Below, in pieces: positions 48,924-58,052 of a stretch of 64,000 nucleotides of DNA; position 1 is the first letter of the stretch; every line of letters starts with the position of its first letter. Source of the stretch: Cryobacterium arcticum (GTDB lineage Bacteria > Actinomycetota > Actinomycetes > Actinomycetales > Microbacteriaceae); the NCBI RefSeq assembly GCF_001679725.1, contig NZ_CP016282.1:2356001-2420000 (forward strand), in the 5' to 3' direction. The notes under the pieces are model-generated. The model did no database searches and was not told where the DNA came from. It was given only the letters and a program-made list of their open reading frames with translations. Made by a program: the position numbers and the translations under genes.

Positions 48924-49934
48924 CTAGCCCGCCTGGCCGTCCCATCCCCGGTAGGGATCCCAGCCGCCCTGCGTGTGCGGTTCGCCGTCGACGAGCACGA
49001 TGCCGGCCTCTGCCGTCACGGCGCCCAGACGCCGGAAACCCTCGGGCAGGGAACTGTGCGGCGGGAAGGTGGCGAGCAGGCCGTGGTCCTCGCCGCCGCC
49101 CAGCGCCAGCTCCCGGTTGTCGCCGAGTGCGGTTGAGTCGAAATCGATGCCCACACCGCTTGCCCGCGCCAACCGGCCCGCATCGATCGCCAGGCCGTCG
49201 GAGACGTCGAGCATCGCGGTCGCCCCGGCCGCGGCCGCAACGGGCCCCAGGTTGATCGGGGGAACCGGAGCCAGTTGGGCGGCGACGAGGGCGCCGTGCC
49301 GGTCCTTGAGCAGGTCGGCCTGCTCCCGGCTCGGCACTCCCTGCTCGTCGACGCCGAAGCGGAACAGCAGTCCAAGTCCGATGCCGGCGTCGCCGAGTCG
49401 CCCGGCGTGCGCCACGACGTCGCCCGGCCTGGCCCCCGAGCGCAGCACGGGCGGGCGGCCCTCGAGGTCGCCGAACGCCGTGATCGAGAGGGTGAGCGCG
49501 TCGGCGGCGGAGAGGTCGCCTCCGACGACTCCGCAGCCCGGCGCGAGAGCCTCACAGCCGTCGCGGAGTCCGTCGGCGATACCGAGGATCACCGAGATGG
49601 GCGTGGACGGCGGGGCGGCGATCGCCACGACGAGCGCCGTCGGGCGGGCCCCCATGGCGGCGACGTCGGAGAGGTTCGTCGCGGCGGCCTTCCAGCCCAG
49701 GTCGTGCGGGGTGGACCAGGCCAGCCGGAAGTCGGGCCCCTGGATCATCATGTCGCAGGTCACCACGAACCGGCCGTCCGCGGCGCTGAGCACCGCCGCG
49801 TCGTCGCCGGGGCCGAGCAGCTCGGTGTCCGCCTGCGGCAGCCGGGGGAAGATGCGCGCGAGAACCTCGCCCTCGCTCAGGTCGGCCAGGGTGTCCTCCG
49901 TCGCCCAGGAGGGCACGGCTGCGGCATTCGTCAT
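48924..49934 (-). CDS. thiL: Thiamine-monophosphate kinase
   Basis: ThiL phosphorylates thiamine monophosphate to the active diphosphate. The 336-aa protein has LSEGEVLARIFPRLPQADTE, LLGPGDDAAVLSAADGRFVV, WKAATNLSDVAAMGARPTAL, VVGGDLSAADALTLSITAFG and TAMLDVSDGLAIDAGRLARA, all ThiL motifs. TACCGT (complement of 49942-49947) is seven bases before the ATG, predicting a leaderless mRNA. It is divergent from the DUF3515 gene, with only 24 bases between the two start codons. Confidence 0.95.
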   Translation of the reverse strand: MTNAAAVPSWATEDTLADLSEGEVLARIFPRLPQADTELLGPGDDAAVLSAADGRFVVTCDMMIQGPDFRLAWSTPHDLGWKAAATNLSDVAAMGARPTALVVAIAAPPSTPISVILGIADGLRDGCEALAPGCGVVGGDLSAADALTLSITAFGDLEGRPPVLRSGARPGDVVAHAGRLGDAGIGLGLLFRFGVDEQGVPSREQADLLKDRHGALVAAQLAPVPPINLGPVAAAAGATAMLDVSDGLAIDAGRLARASGVGIDFDSTALGDNRELALGGGEDHGLLATFPPHSSLPEGFRRLGAVTAEAGIVLVDGEPHTQGGWDPYRGWDGQAG

Positions 49935-49958
49935 ACTTCAAACGGTAACCTGAATGCG
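49935..49958. promoter_or_regulatory. 24-base bidirectional leaderless promoter (thiL / DUF3515)
   Basis: The gap holds ACGGTA (49942-49947; TACCGT on the minus strand, seven bases from the thiL ATG) and TAACCT (49946-49951; seven bases from the DUF3515 ATG). The two -10 boxes share two bases. The -35 regions of each promoter must lie inside the opposite gene, so the two polymerases should compete for the same DNA. Confidence 0.7.
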
Positions 49959-50552
49959 ATGACTCCCCCGTTCACGCCCATGTCCCCGGCAGCGCATTCG
50001 GCAGCGCATTCGGCACCGCACCCGGCCCGGCCCCTGACGCCCGGCCAGTCCGCCGGCCGCCCCCGGCGCATCCGCCTGCGCACGGCCTGCGCCGGGGTTG
50101 TCGCGCTCGGCGCGATCCTGCTCACCGGCTGCTCGGCCGCCGTTCCCATGCAGCCGGCCGCGGATGCCGTGAACCCGGCCTGCGCCGACATCATCGTGCG
50201 ACTGCCCACCACTGTGGCCGACCAGCCCGAGCGTGAGACCAATGCCCAGGCCACGGGCGCCTGGGGCGACCCGGCGGCTGTGCTGCTCACCTGCGGTGTC
50301 GCTGTGCCGGGTCCCACGACGTTGCCCTGCGTGAGCATCAACGGCATCGACTGGATCGAGGACGATTCGGACAAGCCCCGCTACCGGTACACGACCTATG
50401 GGCGCGACCCGGCCACGGAGGTCTACATCGACTCCGAGCTGGTGAGCGGCTCGACCACCCTGGTGGATCTCGCCTCCGCCATTGCGAACGTTCCCGCGAC
50501 CACGCAGTGCGTGGGCGCCGACGACGTGACGCTGCCGGGCAACACTCCCTGA
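49959..50552 (+). CDS. DUF3515 lipoprotein
   Basis: This 197-aa exported protein belongs to the actinobacterial DUF3515 family, function unknown. After a Pro/Ala-rich start comes a signal sequence with lipobox GAILLTGC (Cys at about residue 50), then the mature part VNPACADIIVRLPTTVADQP, TGAWGDPAAVLLTCGVAVPG and INGIDWIEDD with several Cys. ATG 49959 follows a TAACCT box by seven bases, predicting leaderless expression. The family is usually next to ddl and thiL, as here. The gene ends two bases before the first SMR gene. Confidence 0.88.
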   Translation: MTPPFTPMSPAAHSAAHSAPHPARPLTPGQSAGRPRRIRLRTACAGVVALGAILLTGCSAAVPMQPAADAVNPACADIIVRLPTTVADQPERETNAQATGAWGDPAAVLLTCGVAVPGPTTLPCVSINGIDWIEDDSDKPRYRYTTYGRDPATEVYIDSELVSGSTTLVDLASAIANVPATTQCVGADDVTLPGNTP

Positions 50553-50554
50553 CC

Positions 50555-50944
50555 ATGACGGCCTGGCTGCTCCTGGCTGGAGCGATCGCGAGCGAGGTCG
50601 CAGCGTCGCTGTCACTCAAGGGCGCTCTGGACCAGCCGGCCTGGTACGTGCTCGTCGTCGCCGGCTACGCCTGCTCCTTCGCGCTGCTGGCTGCCGTGCT
50701 GCGCTTGGGCTTCCCGCTCGGGGTGGCCTACGGCATCTGGGGTGCCGTTGGCGTCGCGGCGACGGCTTTGCTGGCGGCCGTGATCTTCGGCGAAGCGCTC
50801 ACACCCCTGATGCTGGCCGGGATGGCGCTGATCATCTGCGGCGTCCTGTGCGTGGAACTGGGCTCGCAGCAGGCCGGGCGCCGGGCGGCAGCGAGAGGGG
50901 CCCAGGCCGGCCACCCGCCGGTGCCGCCCGAGGCGGCGCCATGA
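50555..50944 (+). CDS. SMR-family drug exporter subunit 1
   Basis: The 129-aa protein has four transmembrane helices and the essential Glu in helix 1 (MTAWLLLAGAIASEVAASLS, Glu14), with LRLGFPLGVAYGIWGAVGVA in helices 2-3 and LMLAGMALIICGVLCVELGS in helix 4. A polar tail of about 25 residues extends the C-terminus. It overlaps the second SMR gene by four bases (ATGA), the hallmark of a paired, heterodimeric SMR system such as EbrAB. It starts two bases after the DUF3515 stop and is probably in its transcript. Confidence 0.9.
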   Translation: MTAWLLLAGAIASEVAASLSLKGALDQPAWYVLVVAGYACSFALLAAVLRLGFPLGVAYGIWGAVGVAATALLAAVIFGEALTPLMLAGMALIICGVLCVELGSQQAGRRAAARGAQAGHPPVPPEAAP

Positions 50945-51264
50945 TGGGCTGGCTGTTCCTTGCCGGGGCGATCCTCACCGAGGTCACGGCCACCCTCTCG
51001 CTGCGCGCCGCCGTGCATGGCCGGCGCGCCTGGTACCTCGTCGTGGCGCTCGGGTACCTCGCGGCGTTCTCCCTGCTCTCGCTGGCCCTGGGCGCGGGTC
51101 TGCCCCTCGGCGTCGCATACGGGGTCTGGGCCGCCGTGGGCGTGGCCCTGACGGCCCTGGCCAGCAAGGTGCTCTTCGGTGAGCCGCTCACCTGGCTGAT
51201 GGCCGCAGGAATGGCCCTCATCATGGGTGGCGTGCTGCTCGTGGAGCTGGGCGCGGCGCCCTAG
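50941..51264 (+). CDS. SMR-family drug exporter subunit 2
   Basis: This 107-aa, four-helix partner has Glu14 in MMGWLFLAGAILTEVTATLS, LGAGLPLGVAYGVWAAVGVA and LMAAGMALIMGGVLLVELGA. Both subunits keep the Glu, as expected when both line the substrate site. Paired SMRs export cationic dyes or guanidinium-like compounds; the substrate here is unknown. The ATG overlaps the stop of the first subunit, and a perfect hairpin terminator follows 38 bases after the stop. Confidence 0.9.
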   Translation: MMGWLFLAGAILTEVTATLSLRAAVHGRRAWYLVVALGYLAAFSLLSLALGAGLPLGVAYGVWAAVGVALTALASKVLFGEPLTWLMAAGMALIMGGVLLVELGAAP

Positions 51265-51302
51265 CGTTGTACACCCGCCGGAGCCCGCCGAAGCCCGCAG
51301 GA

Positions 51303-51332
51303 GCCGGTGCCGCCCAGTCGGGCGGCACCGGC
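51303..51332. terminator. Perfect hairpin terminator between SMR pair and ddl
   Basis: GCCGGTGCCGCCC (51303-51315) pairs perfectly with GGGCGGCACCGGC (51320-51332) around AGTC. It lies between convergent genes and serves both strands; the ddl stop is two bases away. Confidence 0.88.
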
Positions 51333-51334
51333 GA

Positions 51335-52465
51335 CTACTCGGCTGTTGCGGCGGCCGGCTCGGGGCGCCGACGACGGGCCGACCGGGCCAGGGCCACCTC
51401 GATGAGCTCGTCGATCAGCTGCGGGTAGGTGTAGCCGCTGGCCAGCCAGCAGCTGGGGAACATCGAGATCGGTGTGAACCCGGGCATGGTGTTGATCTCG
51501 TTGATCACCCAGCCCTGCTCCGTGAGGAAGAAGTCCACCCGGGCGAGGCCGTCGGCGTCGATGGCTTCGAAGGCCCGCACGGCGATCCGCTGCATCTCGG
51601 CCAGGTCGTCGGCCGGCAGCACCGCCGGGCAGACCAGGTCGATACCGGCGGCATCCAGGTACTTGGCGGCGAAGTCGTAGAAGTCACGGCCGGTGACCAC
51701 GACCTCTCCGGCGACGGACGCGTGGGTGGGCTCGCCGGGGCGGCCCTGCAGCACGGCGACCTCGAGTTCGCGGCCCACCAGGCCCACCTCGATGAGCACC
51801 TTGTCGTCTTCGGCCAGCGCAACGGCCATGGCCTCGGCCAGCTGGTCGGGGCTGGACACCCGGCTCACACCCACGCTCGAGCCGGCCCTGGCGGGCTTCA
51901 CGAAGGCGGGCAGGCCCAGTTCCTCGAGTGCCGCATAGGCCATACCGGGCGCTTCGGCCCAGTCGTCGGCGGTGATGGTGCGCCACGGCGCAACGGCCAG
52001 CGACGCGTGCTGGAGCACGGTCTTGGTGTAGTGCTTGTCCATGCCCAGAGCCGAGGCGAGCACGCCGGAGCCGACGAACGGCAAGTCGACGAGCTCGAGC
52101 ATGCCCTGCACGGTGCCGTCCTCGCCGTACGGGCCGTGCAGGATCGGGAAGACCAGGTCGACGGTTCCGAGGCTGCGGCGCCCCGAGGCGTCCACGATGC
52201 TGAGTTCCCGGTTGCCCGCGCTGTCGGGCCAGAGCACCCGGGTGCCATTGTCGGTCACCTCGGGCAGGGCCGATGCGGTCAGCGCGAATTTCTCCGGGTC
52301 GTCGTCTTCGAGCACGAAGGCACCGTCACGCGTGATGCCCACCGGGATGACGGTGTAGCGGTCACGGTCAATTGCGGCCAGCACCCCGCCCGCTGTGGCG
52401 CAGCTGATCGAATGTTCGCTTGACCGCCCCCCAAACAGCAGCGCTACCGTGAGTTTGTCCGTCAT
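51335..52465 (-). CDS. ddl: D-alanine--D-alanine ligase
   Basis: Ddl makes the D-Ala-D-Ala end of the peptidoglycan precursor. The 376-aa ATP-grasp protein starts MTDKLTVALLFGGRSSEHSI, with PILHGPYGEDGTVQGMLELV, FVKPARAGSSVGVSRVSSPD and INEINTMPGFTPISMFPSCW (the metal-binding N-x-MPG end). ATG 52465 is chosen because AAAGGA lies six bases before it and family members begin there. Its first 98 bases overlap the 3' end of gpsA in a different frame, so gpsA and ddl must be cotranscribed. Confidence 0.95.
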   Translation of the reverse strand: MTDKLTVALLFGGRSSEHSISCATAGGVLAAIDRDRYTVIPVGITRDGAFVLEDDDPEKFALTASALPEVTDNGTRVLWPDSAGNRELSIVDASGRRSLGTVDLVFPILHGPYGEDGTVQGMLELVDLPFVGSGVLASALGMDKHYTKTVLQHASLAVAPWRTITADDWAEAPGMAYAALEELGLPAFVKPARAGSSVGVSRVSSPDQLAEAMAVALAEDDKVLIEVGLVGRELEVAVLQGRPGEPTHASVAGEVVVTGRDFYDFAAKYLDAAGIDLVCPAVLPADDLAEMQRIAVRAFEAIDADGLARVDFFLTEQGWVINEINTMPGFTPISMFPSCWLASGYTYPQLIDELIEVALARSARRRRPEPAAATAE

Positions 52466-53495
52466 CAATGGTCCTTTCACCCTGCGGTGCGCCGGAGTCC
52501 GTCGTGAGGTGCGGCGCAATATCCCGCGGCTTCAGCGTACCGGCCAGCACCTGGCGCACCTGTTCGACGATGGGCATGTCGACGCCCTTGGCCCGGGCGA
52601 GTTCGAGGATCGGGCTGACCGAGGCGAGCCCTTCCGTGGTCTGCTGCATCTGGGCGATGACGTCGTTGTAGCTGTAGCCCTGGCCCAGCAGGCGACCCGC
52701 GGTGTTGTTGCGGGACAGCGGGGACTGGCAGGTGGCGATGAGGTCGCCCAGGCCGGCCAGACCAGCGAGGGTCTCGGGTTGCGCCCCGTACGCCACCGCG
52801 AAGTCGGTCATCTCCACGAGCCCGCGGGTGATGATCGACGCCTTGGTGTTCTCGCCGTAGCCGACGCCGTCGACGATGCCGATCGCCACGGCGATGAGGT
52901 TCTTGAGCACGCCGCCGAACTCGGTGCCGATGACATCCGTGTTGACGTAGGAGCGGAAGTACTTGGTGGTGGCCAGCAGGGCCACGGCGTGTGCGGTCTC
53001 CAGGCTGGACGAGGAGACCACGGCGGCGGTCGGCTGCTCCTTGGCGATCTCCAGGGCCAGGTTCGGCCCGGAGATGGCCGCGATGCGGGCCGGGTCGATG
53101 GGCAGGACCTGCTCGATGATCTCACTCATCCGCAGCCCGGACGCCCGCTCGACGCCCTTCATGAGCGACACGATGGTGGCGGTGGGCGCCAGGAACGGTT
53201 CGGCCTGGATGAGGTTCTCACGCAGGGACTGGCTCGGCACCGAGACGAAGACGTGTTCGGCTCCCGCCAGCGCCAGGTCGAGCCTGGACGTGGCGCGCAA
53301 CCCGACCGGCAGGTTGATGCCCGGCAGGTAGTCGCTGTTGCGACGGCCCTCGGTGATCTCCCGGGCCAGCTCAGGGCGGCGGGCCCAGAGAACGACGTCG
53401 GCGCCGCCGTCGGTGAGGATCTTGGCAAAGGTGGTGCCCCAGCTTCCCGCGCCGAGGACGGCTACCCGGGTTCCTGGCTGGACTCTAGGCTTCAA
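52368..53495 (-). CDS. gpsA: Glycerol-3-phosphate dehydrogenase [NAD(P)+], C-terminal extension overlapping ddl
   Basis: GpsA makes sn-glycerol 3-phosphate for phospholipids. The protein (375 aa from TTG 53495) has RVAVLGAGSWGTTFAKILTD (NAD motif), HVFVSVPSQSLRENL, ISGPNLALEIAKEQPTAAVV, GTEFGGVLKNLIAVAIGIVD and GLAGLGDLIATCQSPLSRNN. No ATG or GTG precedes the NAD motif, so TTG, inside the end of plsC, is the likely start. Most GpsA proteins end near RDIAPHL; here about 38 polar residues follow (starting TTDSGAPQGERTIDDGQTHG), encoded within ddl. That tail has no known role. Confidence 0.92.
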   Translation of the reverse strand: MKPRVQPGTRVAVLGAGSWGTTFAKILTDGGADVVLWARRPELAREITEGRRNSDYLPGINLPVGLRATSRLDLALAGAEHVFVSVPSQSLRENLIQAEPFLAPTATIVSLMKGVERASGLRMSEIIEQVLPIDPARIAAISGPNLALEIAKEQPTAAVVSSSSLETAHAVALLATTKYFRSYVNTDVIGTEFGGVLKNLIAVAIGIVDGVGYGENTKASIITRGLVEMTDFAVAYGAQPETLAGLAGLGDLIATCQSPLSRNNTAGRLLGQGYSYNDVIAQMQQTTEGLASVSPILELARAKGVDMPIVEQVRQVLAGTLKPRDIAPHLTTDSGAPQGERTIDDGQTHGSAAVWGAVKRTFDQLRHSGRGAGRN

Positions 53496-54297
53496 AGCGG
53501 CCGGTCTCTTTCTGGTCGTGCTCGGACGGGTTCCAGCGCTTGACCGGCGCCTTCTCCTGGCGGAGGTCCTCGAGCAGGGCGGTGATGGCATCCATCACCA
53601 CGGCGGTCGCTTCGTTCAGCGTTGCCGTGTCGAGGTTGCGGCCGCGGAATTCGGCCAGGTCGAGCGGGTCGCCGATCTTGACGAGGATGGTCTTGCGCGG
53701 GAACAGGTGCAGCTTGTTGGAGTAGCGCTCCATGAGCTGCTGGGTGCCCCAGTGCGCTGCGGGGACGATGGGGATGCCCTGCTCGAGCGCGATGCGCACG
53801 GCGCCGCTCTTGCCGCGCATGGGCCACAGTTCCGGGTCACGGGTGAGCGACCCTTCCGGGTACACCACCACCATCTGGCCGCGTTCGACGAGGCGTCTGG
53901 CCGCCTTGACGGGTTCGCTGCCGCGCACGGATCCGCCGCGCTGTACGGGGATCTGGCCCGACTTCGTCAGGAGCCAGCCGGCAACGGGCAGCTTGAACAG
54001 CGACGCCTTGGCCAGGAAGCGGGGAAGGCGGCCGAGCTTCCAGCTCACCATGCCCATGACGATCGGGTCGATCTCGCTGTAGTGGTTGGGCGAGAAGACG
54101 AACGCGCCCTGCCGGGGGAACTTGTGTCCGTCGGTGATCTTGTAGCGGGCCGCCACGTTCATCGCCGGAACGACGATGGCGGCGAGCAGCCAGAAGATCG
54201 ACGGTTTGCTCTTCTCCGAGCGTCCCTTGCCGGTCACCGGAGACGCTGGTGACGCGGGATCGGGCACGGTGGACTCTGGCACGTTTGCATCTGGCAC
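53485..54297 (-). CDS. plsC: 1-acyl-sn-glycerol-3-phosphate acyltransferase
   Basis: PlsC adds the second acyl chain to make phosphatidate, the step after GpsA and PlsB/Y. The 270-aa protein has a hydrophobic segment (about 37-53), then FSPNHYSEIDPIVMG (the NHxxxxD motif), VQRGGSVRG, VVYPEGSLTRDPELWP (EGS motif) and IVPAAHWGTQQL. GTG 54297 is the plausible start, eight bases after the murA stop with AAGGA upstream. The first 25 residues are Pro/Val/Asp-rich and dispensable. Its stop region overlaps the start of gpsA. Confidence 0.92.
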   Translation of the reverse strand: MPDANVPESTVPDPASPASPVTGKGRSEKSKPSIFWLLAAIVVPAMNVAARYKITDGHKFPRQGAFVFSPNHYSEIDPIVMGMVSWKLGRLPRFLAKASLFKLPVAGWLLTKSGQIPVQRGGSVRGSEPVKAARRLVERGQMVVVYPEGSLTRDPELWPMRGKSGAVRIALEQGIPIVPAAHWGTQQLMERYSNKLHLFPRKTILVKIGDPLDLAEFRGRNLDTATLNEATAVVMDAITALLEDLRQEKAPVKRWNPSEHDQKETGRFEA

Positions 54298-54304
54298 GGT
54301 GCCA

Positions 54305-55720
54305 TTATCCTTCGAGATCGAAGTCAGCCCCCAACAGACGCAGCTTGGTGATGAAGTTCTCGTATCCACGGCTGATGATTCCCACGTTGCTCACGGTGGA
54401 GGTTCCCTCGGCCGTCAGGGCCGCGATGAGGTGGCTGAAGCCACCGCGGAGGTCCGGGACCTCGATGTCGGCTCCGACGAGCTTGGTGGGGCCGGCGATG
54501 ACCGCGGAGTGGTTGAAGTTGCGCTGGCCGAAGCGGCACGGGTGTCCGCCGAGGCATTCGCGGTGGATCTGGATGGTCGCGCCCATTTCCACGAGCGCGT
54601 CTACGAAGCCGAAGCGCTGCTCGTAGACGGTCTCGTGCACGATCGAGACACCGTGGGCGTGCGTGAGGGCGATCACGAGCGGCTGCTGCCAGTCGGTCAT
54701 GAACCCGGGGTGCACATCCGTCTCGATGATGACGGGCTTGAGGTCGCCGCCCGGGTGGTAGAACCGGATGCCGTCGTCGTGGATGTCGAACGCGCCGCCG
54801 ACCTTGCGGAAGACGTTGAGGAAGGTGAGCATCTCGGCCTGCTTGGCGCCGCCGACGAAGATGTCGCCGTCGGTGGCCAGCGCGGCCGCGGCCCAGCTGG
54901 CGGCCTCGTTGCGGTCGAACAGGGCACGGTGCTGGTAGCCCTGAAGGCTCTCGACGCCCTCGATGCGGATGACCCGGTCGGTGTCGACCGTGATGATGGC
55001 GCCCATCTTCTGCAGGATGTTGATGAGATCCATGATCTCGGGCTCGATGGCCGCGTTCTTGAGCTCGGTGATGCCCTCGGCCCGCACGGCGGTCAGCAGA
55101 ACCTGCTCGGTGGCTCCGACACTCGGGTACGGCAGCTCGACCTTGGTGCCCTTGAGGCCGTTCGGCGCCGACATGCGGATGCCGTCCGGCTGCTTCTCGA
55201 CGACGGCGCCGAACTTGCGCAGCACCTCGAGGTGGTAGTCGATGGGGCGGTCGCCGATGCGGCAGCCGCCGAGCTCGGGGATGAAGGCTTCGCCGAGGCG
55301 GTGCAGCAGCGGGCCGCAGAAGAGGATCGGGATGCGGGAGGAGCCGGCGTGGGCGTCGATGTCGGCGTAGTGCGCGCTCTCCACGTCCACCGGGTCCAGC
55401 TGCAGGCTGCCGGGCTCGTCGCCCTCGGTGACCTTGACGCCGTGCGCCTCGAGCAGGCCGCGCACGATGCGCACGTCGCTGATGTTCGGCACGTCGCGCA
55501 GGATGCTGGGCGTCTCACCGAGGAGCGCGGCGACCATGGCCTTGGTGACCAGGTTCTTGGCGCCCTTGACCTCGATGCGGCCCACCAGGGGGCGGCCGCC
55601 GCGGATGGTGATCTTGTCGCCGATCAGGCCCACATTGGCTCCGTGACTTTGCGCGTTTCCGCGTTCTGAGAGGTCGTTGACGTTCTCGCGGACCTGGTTG
55701 GTTTCGCCGACGATGATCAC
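54305..55720 (-). CDS. murA: UDP-N-acetylglucosamine 1-carboxyvinyltransferase
   Basis: MurA catalyses the first committed step of peptidoglycan synthesis. From GTG 55720 the protein is 471 aa, with [40 protein letters not shown], the active-site loop [20 protein letters not shown] (the fosfomycin-reactive Cys is present), and [20 protein letters not shown]. The first 30 residues are an extra polar stretch. The start shares four bases (GTGA) with the leuD stop, which links murA to the leucine genes. Fosfomycin sensitivity would be expected from the Cys. Confidence 0.95.
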   Translation of the reverse strand: MIIVGETNQVRENVNDLSERGNAQSHGANVGLIGDKITIRGGRPLVGRIEVKGAKNLVTKAMVAALLGETPSILRDVPNISDVRIVRGLLEAHGVKVTEGDEPGSLQLDPVDVESAHYADIDAHAGSSRIPILFCGPLLHRLGEAFIPELGGCRIGDRPIDYHLEVLRKFGAVVEKQPDGIRMSAPNGLKGTKVELPYPSVGATEQVLLTAVRAEGITELKNAAIEPEIMDLINILQKMGAIITVDTDRVIRIEGVESLQGYQHRALFDRNEAASWAAAALATDGDIFVGGAKQAEMLTFLNVFRKVGGAFDIHDDGIRFYHPGGDLKPVIIETDVHPGFMTDWQQPLVIALTHAHGVSIVHETVYEQRFGFVDALVEMGATIQIHRECLGGHPCRFGQRNFNHSAVIAGPTKLVGADIEVPDLRGGFSHLIAALTAEGTSTVSNVGIISRGYENFITKLRLLGADFDLEG

Positions 55721-56325
55721 AAATTTACCTGCCTTGCGGGGAGAGTGCGGGGGCGCCAAGGCTCCCGGTGGGATTCGAATTCTGCGATCCGCGCTTCGTC
55801 GCGCAAAGTCAGGCCGATGTCGTCGAGGCCTTCCAGCAGTCGCCATCTAGTGTATTCGTCGACCTCGAATGAGACTGTGAGGTCACCGACACTGGCAGTA
55901 CAGGCAACCAGATCGACCGTCAATTCTATTCCGGGGTCGGCCTCGAGAACGGCCCAGAGGGTCTCCGCGTCGGCCTCGCTGATCTGGCCGGCGAGCAGGC
56001 CCTGCTTGCCCGAGTTGCCCCGGAAGATGTCGCCGAACCGGGGGCTGAGCACCACGTCGAAGCCGAAATCGCGCAGCGCCCACACGGCGTGTTCCCGGGA
56101 GGATCCGGTGCCGAAATCGGCTCCGGCCACCAGCACGCGGGGGCTCTGGTAGGCCTCCTGGTTGAGAATGAACTCAGGATCCTGACGCCAACCGTAGAAC
56201 AGGGCGTCCTCGAATCCGGTCTTGGTGACGCGTTTGAGGAACACCGCGGGGATGATCTGGTCGGTGTCGACGTTCGAGCGCCGCAGGGGCACGGCGACGC
56301 CGGTGACGGTGGTGAATTTCTGCAT
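55717..56325 (-). CDS. leuD: 3-isopropylmalate dehydratase small subunit
   Basis: LeuD and LeuC form isopropylmalate isomerase in leucine synthesis. The 202-aa protein has [40 protein letters not shown] (the swivelling domain loop with SSREHA) and [23 protein letters not shown] stands seven bases before the ATG. It follows leuC by ten bases and overlaps the murA start by four. Confidence 0.96.
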   Translation of the reverse strand: MQKFTTVTGVAVPLRRSNVDTDQIIPAVFLKRVTKTGFEDALFYGWRQDPEFILNQEAYQSPRVLVAGADFGTGSSREHAVWALRDFGFDVVLSPRFGDIFRGNSGKQGLLAGQISEADAETLWAVLEADPGIELTVDLVACTASVGDLTVSFEVDEYTRWRLLEGLDDIGLTLRDEARIAEFESHREPWRPRTLPARQVNL

Positions 56326-56335
56326 GTCGGGTCTC

Positions 56336-57823
56336 CTACAGGCTTGCCGGGACGAGGCCGGCGGGGACCGTGCCGTCTTGCACGAGGTCCCACGGGCTGG
56401 ACAGGGTGCCGCGGATGGCCGTGGCCGCCGCGACGAGCGGGGAGACCAGGTGGGTGCGTCCGCCCTTGCCCTGCCGGCCCTCGAAGTTGCGGTTGCTGGT
56501 GGACGCGCAGCGCTCCCCCGGGGCGAGCTGGTCGGGGTTCATGCCCAGGCACATCGAGCAGCCGGCGAAACGCCATTCGGCGCCGAAGGCGAGGAAGATC
56601 TTGTCGAGGCCTTCGGCCTCCGCTTCGATCCGCACGCGGGCGGAGCCGGGCACAACGAGCATCCGCACGCCGTCGGCGATGGTCTTGCCCTTGATGATCT
56701 CGGCGGCGGCGCGCAGGTCTTCGACCCGGCTGTTGGTGCAGGAGCCGAGGAACACGGTGTCGACGTGGATGTCCTTCATCGCGGTTCCCGCTGCCAGATC
56801 CATGTACTCGAGGGCGCGTTCGGCGGCGCTGCGTTCGTTGGCGTCGTCGATCTCGGCGGGGTTGGGCACGGTGTCGCTGAGCGACACGCCCTGGCCGGGG
56901 TTGGTGCCCCAGGTCACGAAGGGCTCGAGGGTGTCGGCGTCGAGGATGACCTCGGCGTCGAAGGTCGCGCCCTCGTCGGTGGCCAGGGTGTCCCAGTACT
57001 CGACGGCGGCGTCCCAGTCGGCGCCCTGCGGCGCGTGCGCGCGGCCTTCGAGGTAGGCGTACGTGGTGGCATCCGGGGCGACCATGCCGGCGCGGGCGCC
57101 GGCCTCGATCGACATGTTGCAGATGGTCATGCGGCCCTCCATGGAGAGAGCGCGGATGGCGCTGCCACGGTACTCGAGCACGTAACCCTGGCCGCCGCCG
57201 GTGCCGATCTTGGCGATGACGGCGAGGATGATGTCTTTGGCCGTCACGCCGGGGCGCAGCGTGCCGTCGACCGTGATGGCCATGGTCTTGAAGGGCTTGA
57301 GCGGCAGCGTCTGGGTGGCCATGACGTGCTCCACCTCGCTGGTGCCGATGCCCAGGGCCATGGCGCCGAAGGCCCCGTGGGTGGAGGTGTGCGAGTCGCC
57401 GCAGACGACGGTGATGCCGGGCTGGGTGAGACCCAGCTGCGGGCCGACCACGTGCACGATGCCCTGTTCGATGTCGCCCAGCGAGTGCAGGCGGATACCG
57501 AACTCGGCGCAGTTCTTGCGGAGCGTCTCGATCTGGGTGCGGCTGGTGAGATCGGCGATGGGCCGGTCGATCGCCAGTGTGGGCGTGTTGTGGTCCTCCG
57601 TCGCGATCGTCAGGTCGGGCCGGCGCACCGGGCGCCCGGCCAGCCGGAGACCGTCGAAGGCCTGCGGGCTGGTGACCTCGTGCACGAGGTGCAGATCGAT
57701 GTAGATGAGGTCGGGCGTGCCGTTCTCGCCCTTGGCAACCAGGTGCTTGTCCCAGACCTTCTCGGCCAGGGTGCGCGGACGGGAACTTTCGATCGCCGCG
57801 TCGGTGATCACTGCAGTAGTCAT
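56336..57823 (-). CDS. leuC: 3-isopropylmalate dehydratase large subunit
   Basis: The 495-aa aconitase-type protein has [40 protein letters not shown] (first cluster Cys) and [20 protein letters not shown] (the CxxC pair), all ligands of the [4Fe-4S] cluster. ATG 57823 is chosen over the frame's earlier Met; AGGAAG lies nine bases ahead. About 120 bases of probable 5' leader precede it, with an 11-base perfect inverted repeat (57869-57908) that may regulate expression. Confidence 0.96.
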   Translation of the reverse strand: MTTAVITDAAIESSRPRTLAEKVWDKHLVAKGENGTPDLIYIDLHLVHEVTSPQAFDGLRLAGRPVRRPDLTIATEDHNTPTLAIDRPIADLTSRTQIETLRKNCAEFGIRLHSLGDIEQGIVHVVGPQLGLTQPGITVVCGDSHTSTHGAFGAMALGIGTSEVEHVMATQTLPLKPFKTMAITVDGTLRPGVTAKDIILAVIAKIGTGGGQGYVLEYRGSAIRALSMEGRMTICNMSIEAGARAGMVAPDATTYAYLEGRAHAPQGADWDAAVEYWDTLATDEGATFDAEVILDADTLEPFVTWGTNPGQGVSLSDTVPNPAEIDDANERSAAERALEYMDLAAGTAMKDIHVDTVFLGSCTNSRVEDLRAAAEIIKGKTIADGVRMLVVPGSARVRIEAEAEGLDKIFLAFGAEWRFAGCSMCLGMNPDQLAPGERCASTSNRNFEGRQGKGGRTHLVSPLVAAATAIRGTLSSPWDLVQDGTVPAGLVPASL

Positions 57824-57868
57824 GTTTGTGCGTCTTCCTCGGGAACGGTGGTCAGCCAACGACAGACT

Positions 57869-57908
57869 CCGCGACGAGTGAGGCCTTTAGGAACGGGACT
57901 CGTCGCGG
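57869..57908 (-). promoter_or_regulatory. Perfect inverted repeat in the leuC leader
   Basis: CCGCGACGAGT (57869-57879) and ACTCGTCGCGG (57898-57908) are perfect inverted repeats with an 18-base loop. A TATGGT box on the minus strand (complement of 57938-57943) would place transcription start about 25 bases upstream of it, so the repeat is in the mRNA leader. It lacks a T-run. It may be a regulator operator or a leader structure. Confidence 0.6.
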
Positions 57909-58052
57909 CACAGAAGAAGAAGTCGACTAAACAGCACACCATAGGCTAACACTGCACCCCGCACCCGTCGCGATCTGTGACCTGAGCCGCTCCGATTCGC
58001 GGATTCCAGTGCTGTGCCCACGGTTCGCGCCGGGTCGACGTATGGTGTGCGC

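Noticed and set aside
57820..57942. A leucine attenuator leader peptide before leuC
   Set aside because: The 40-codon frame lacks a cluster of Leu codons and its start has no ribosome site, so attenuation by leader translation is not supported.
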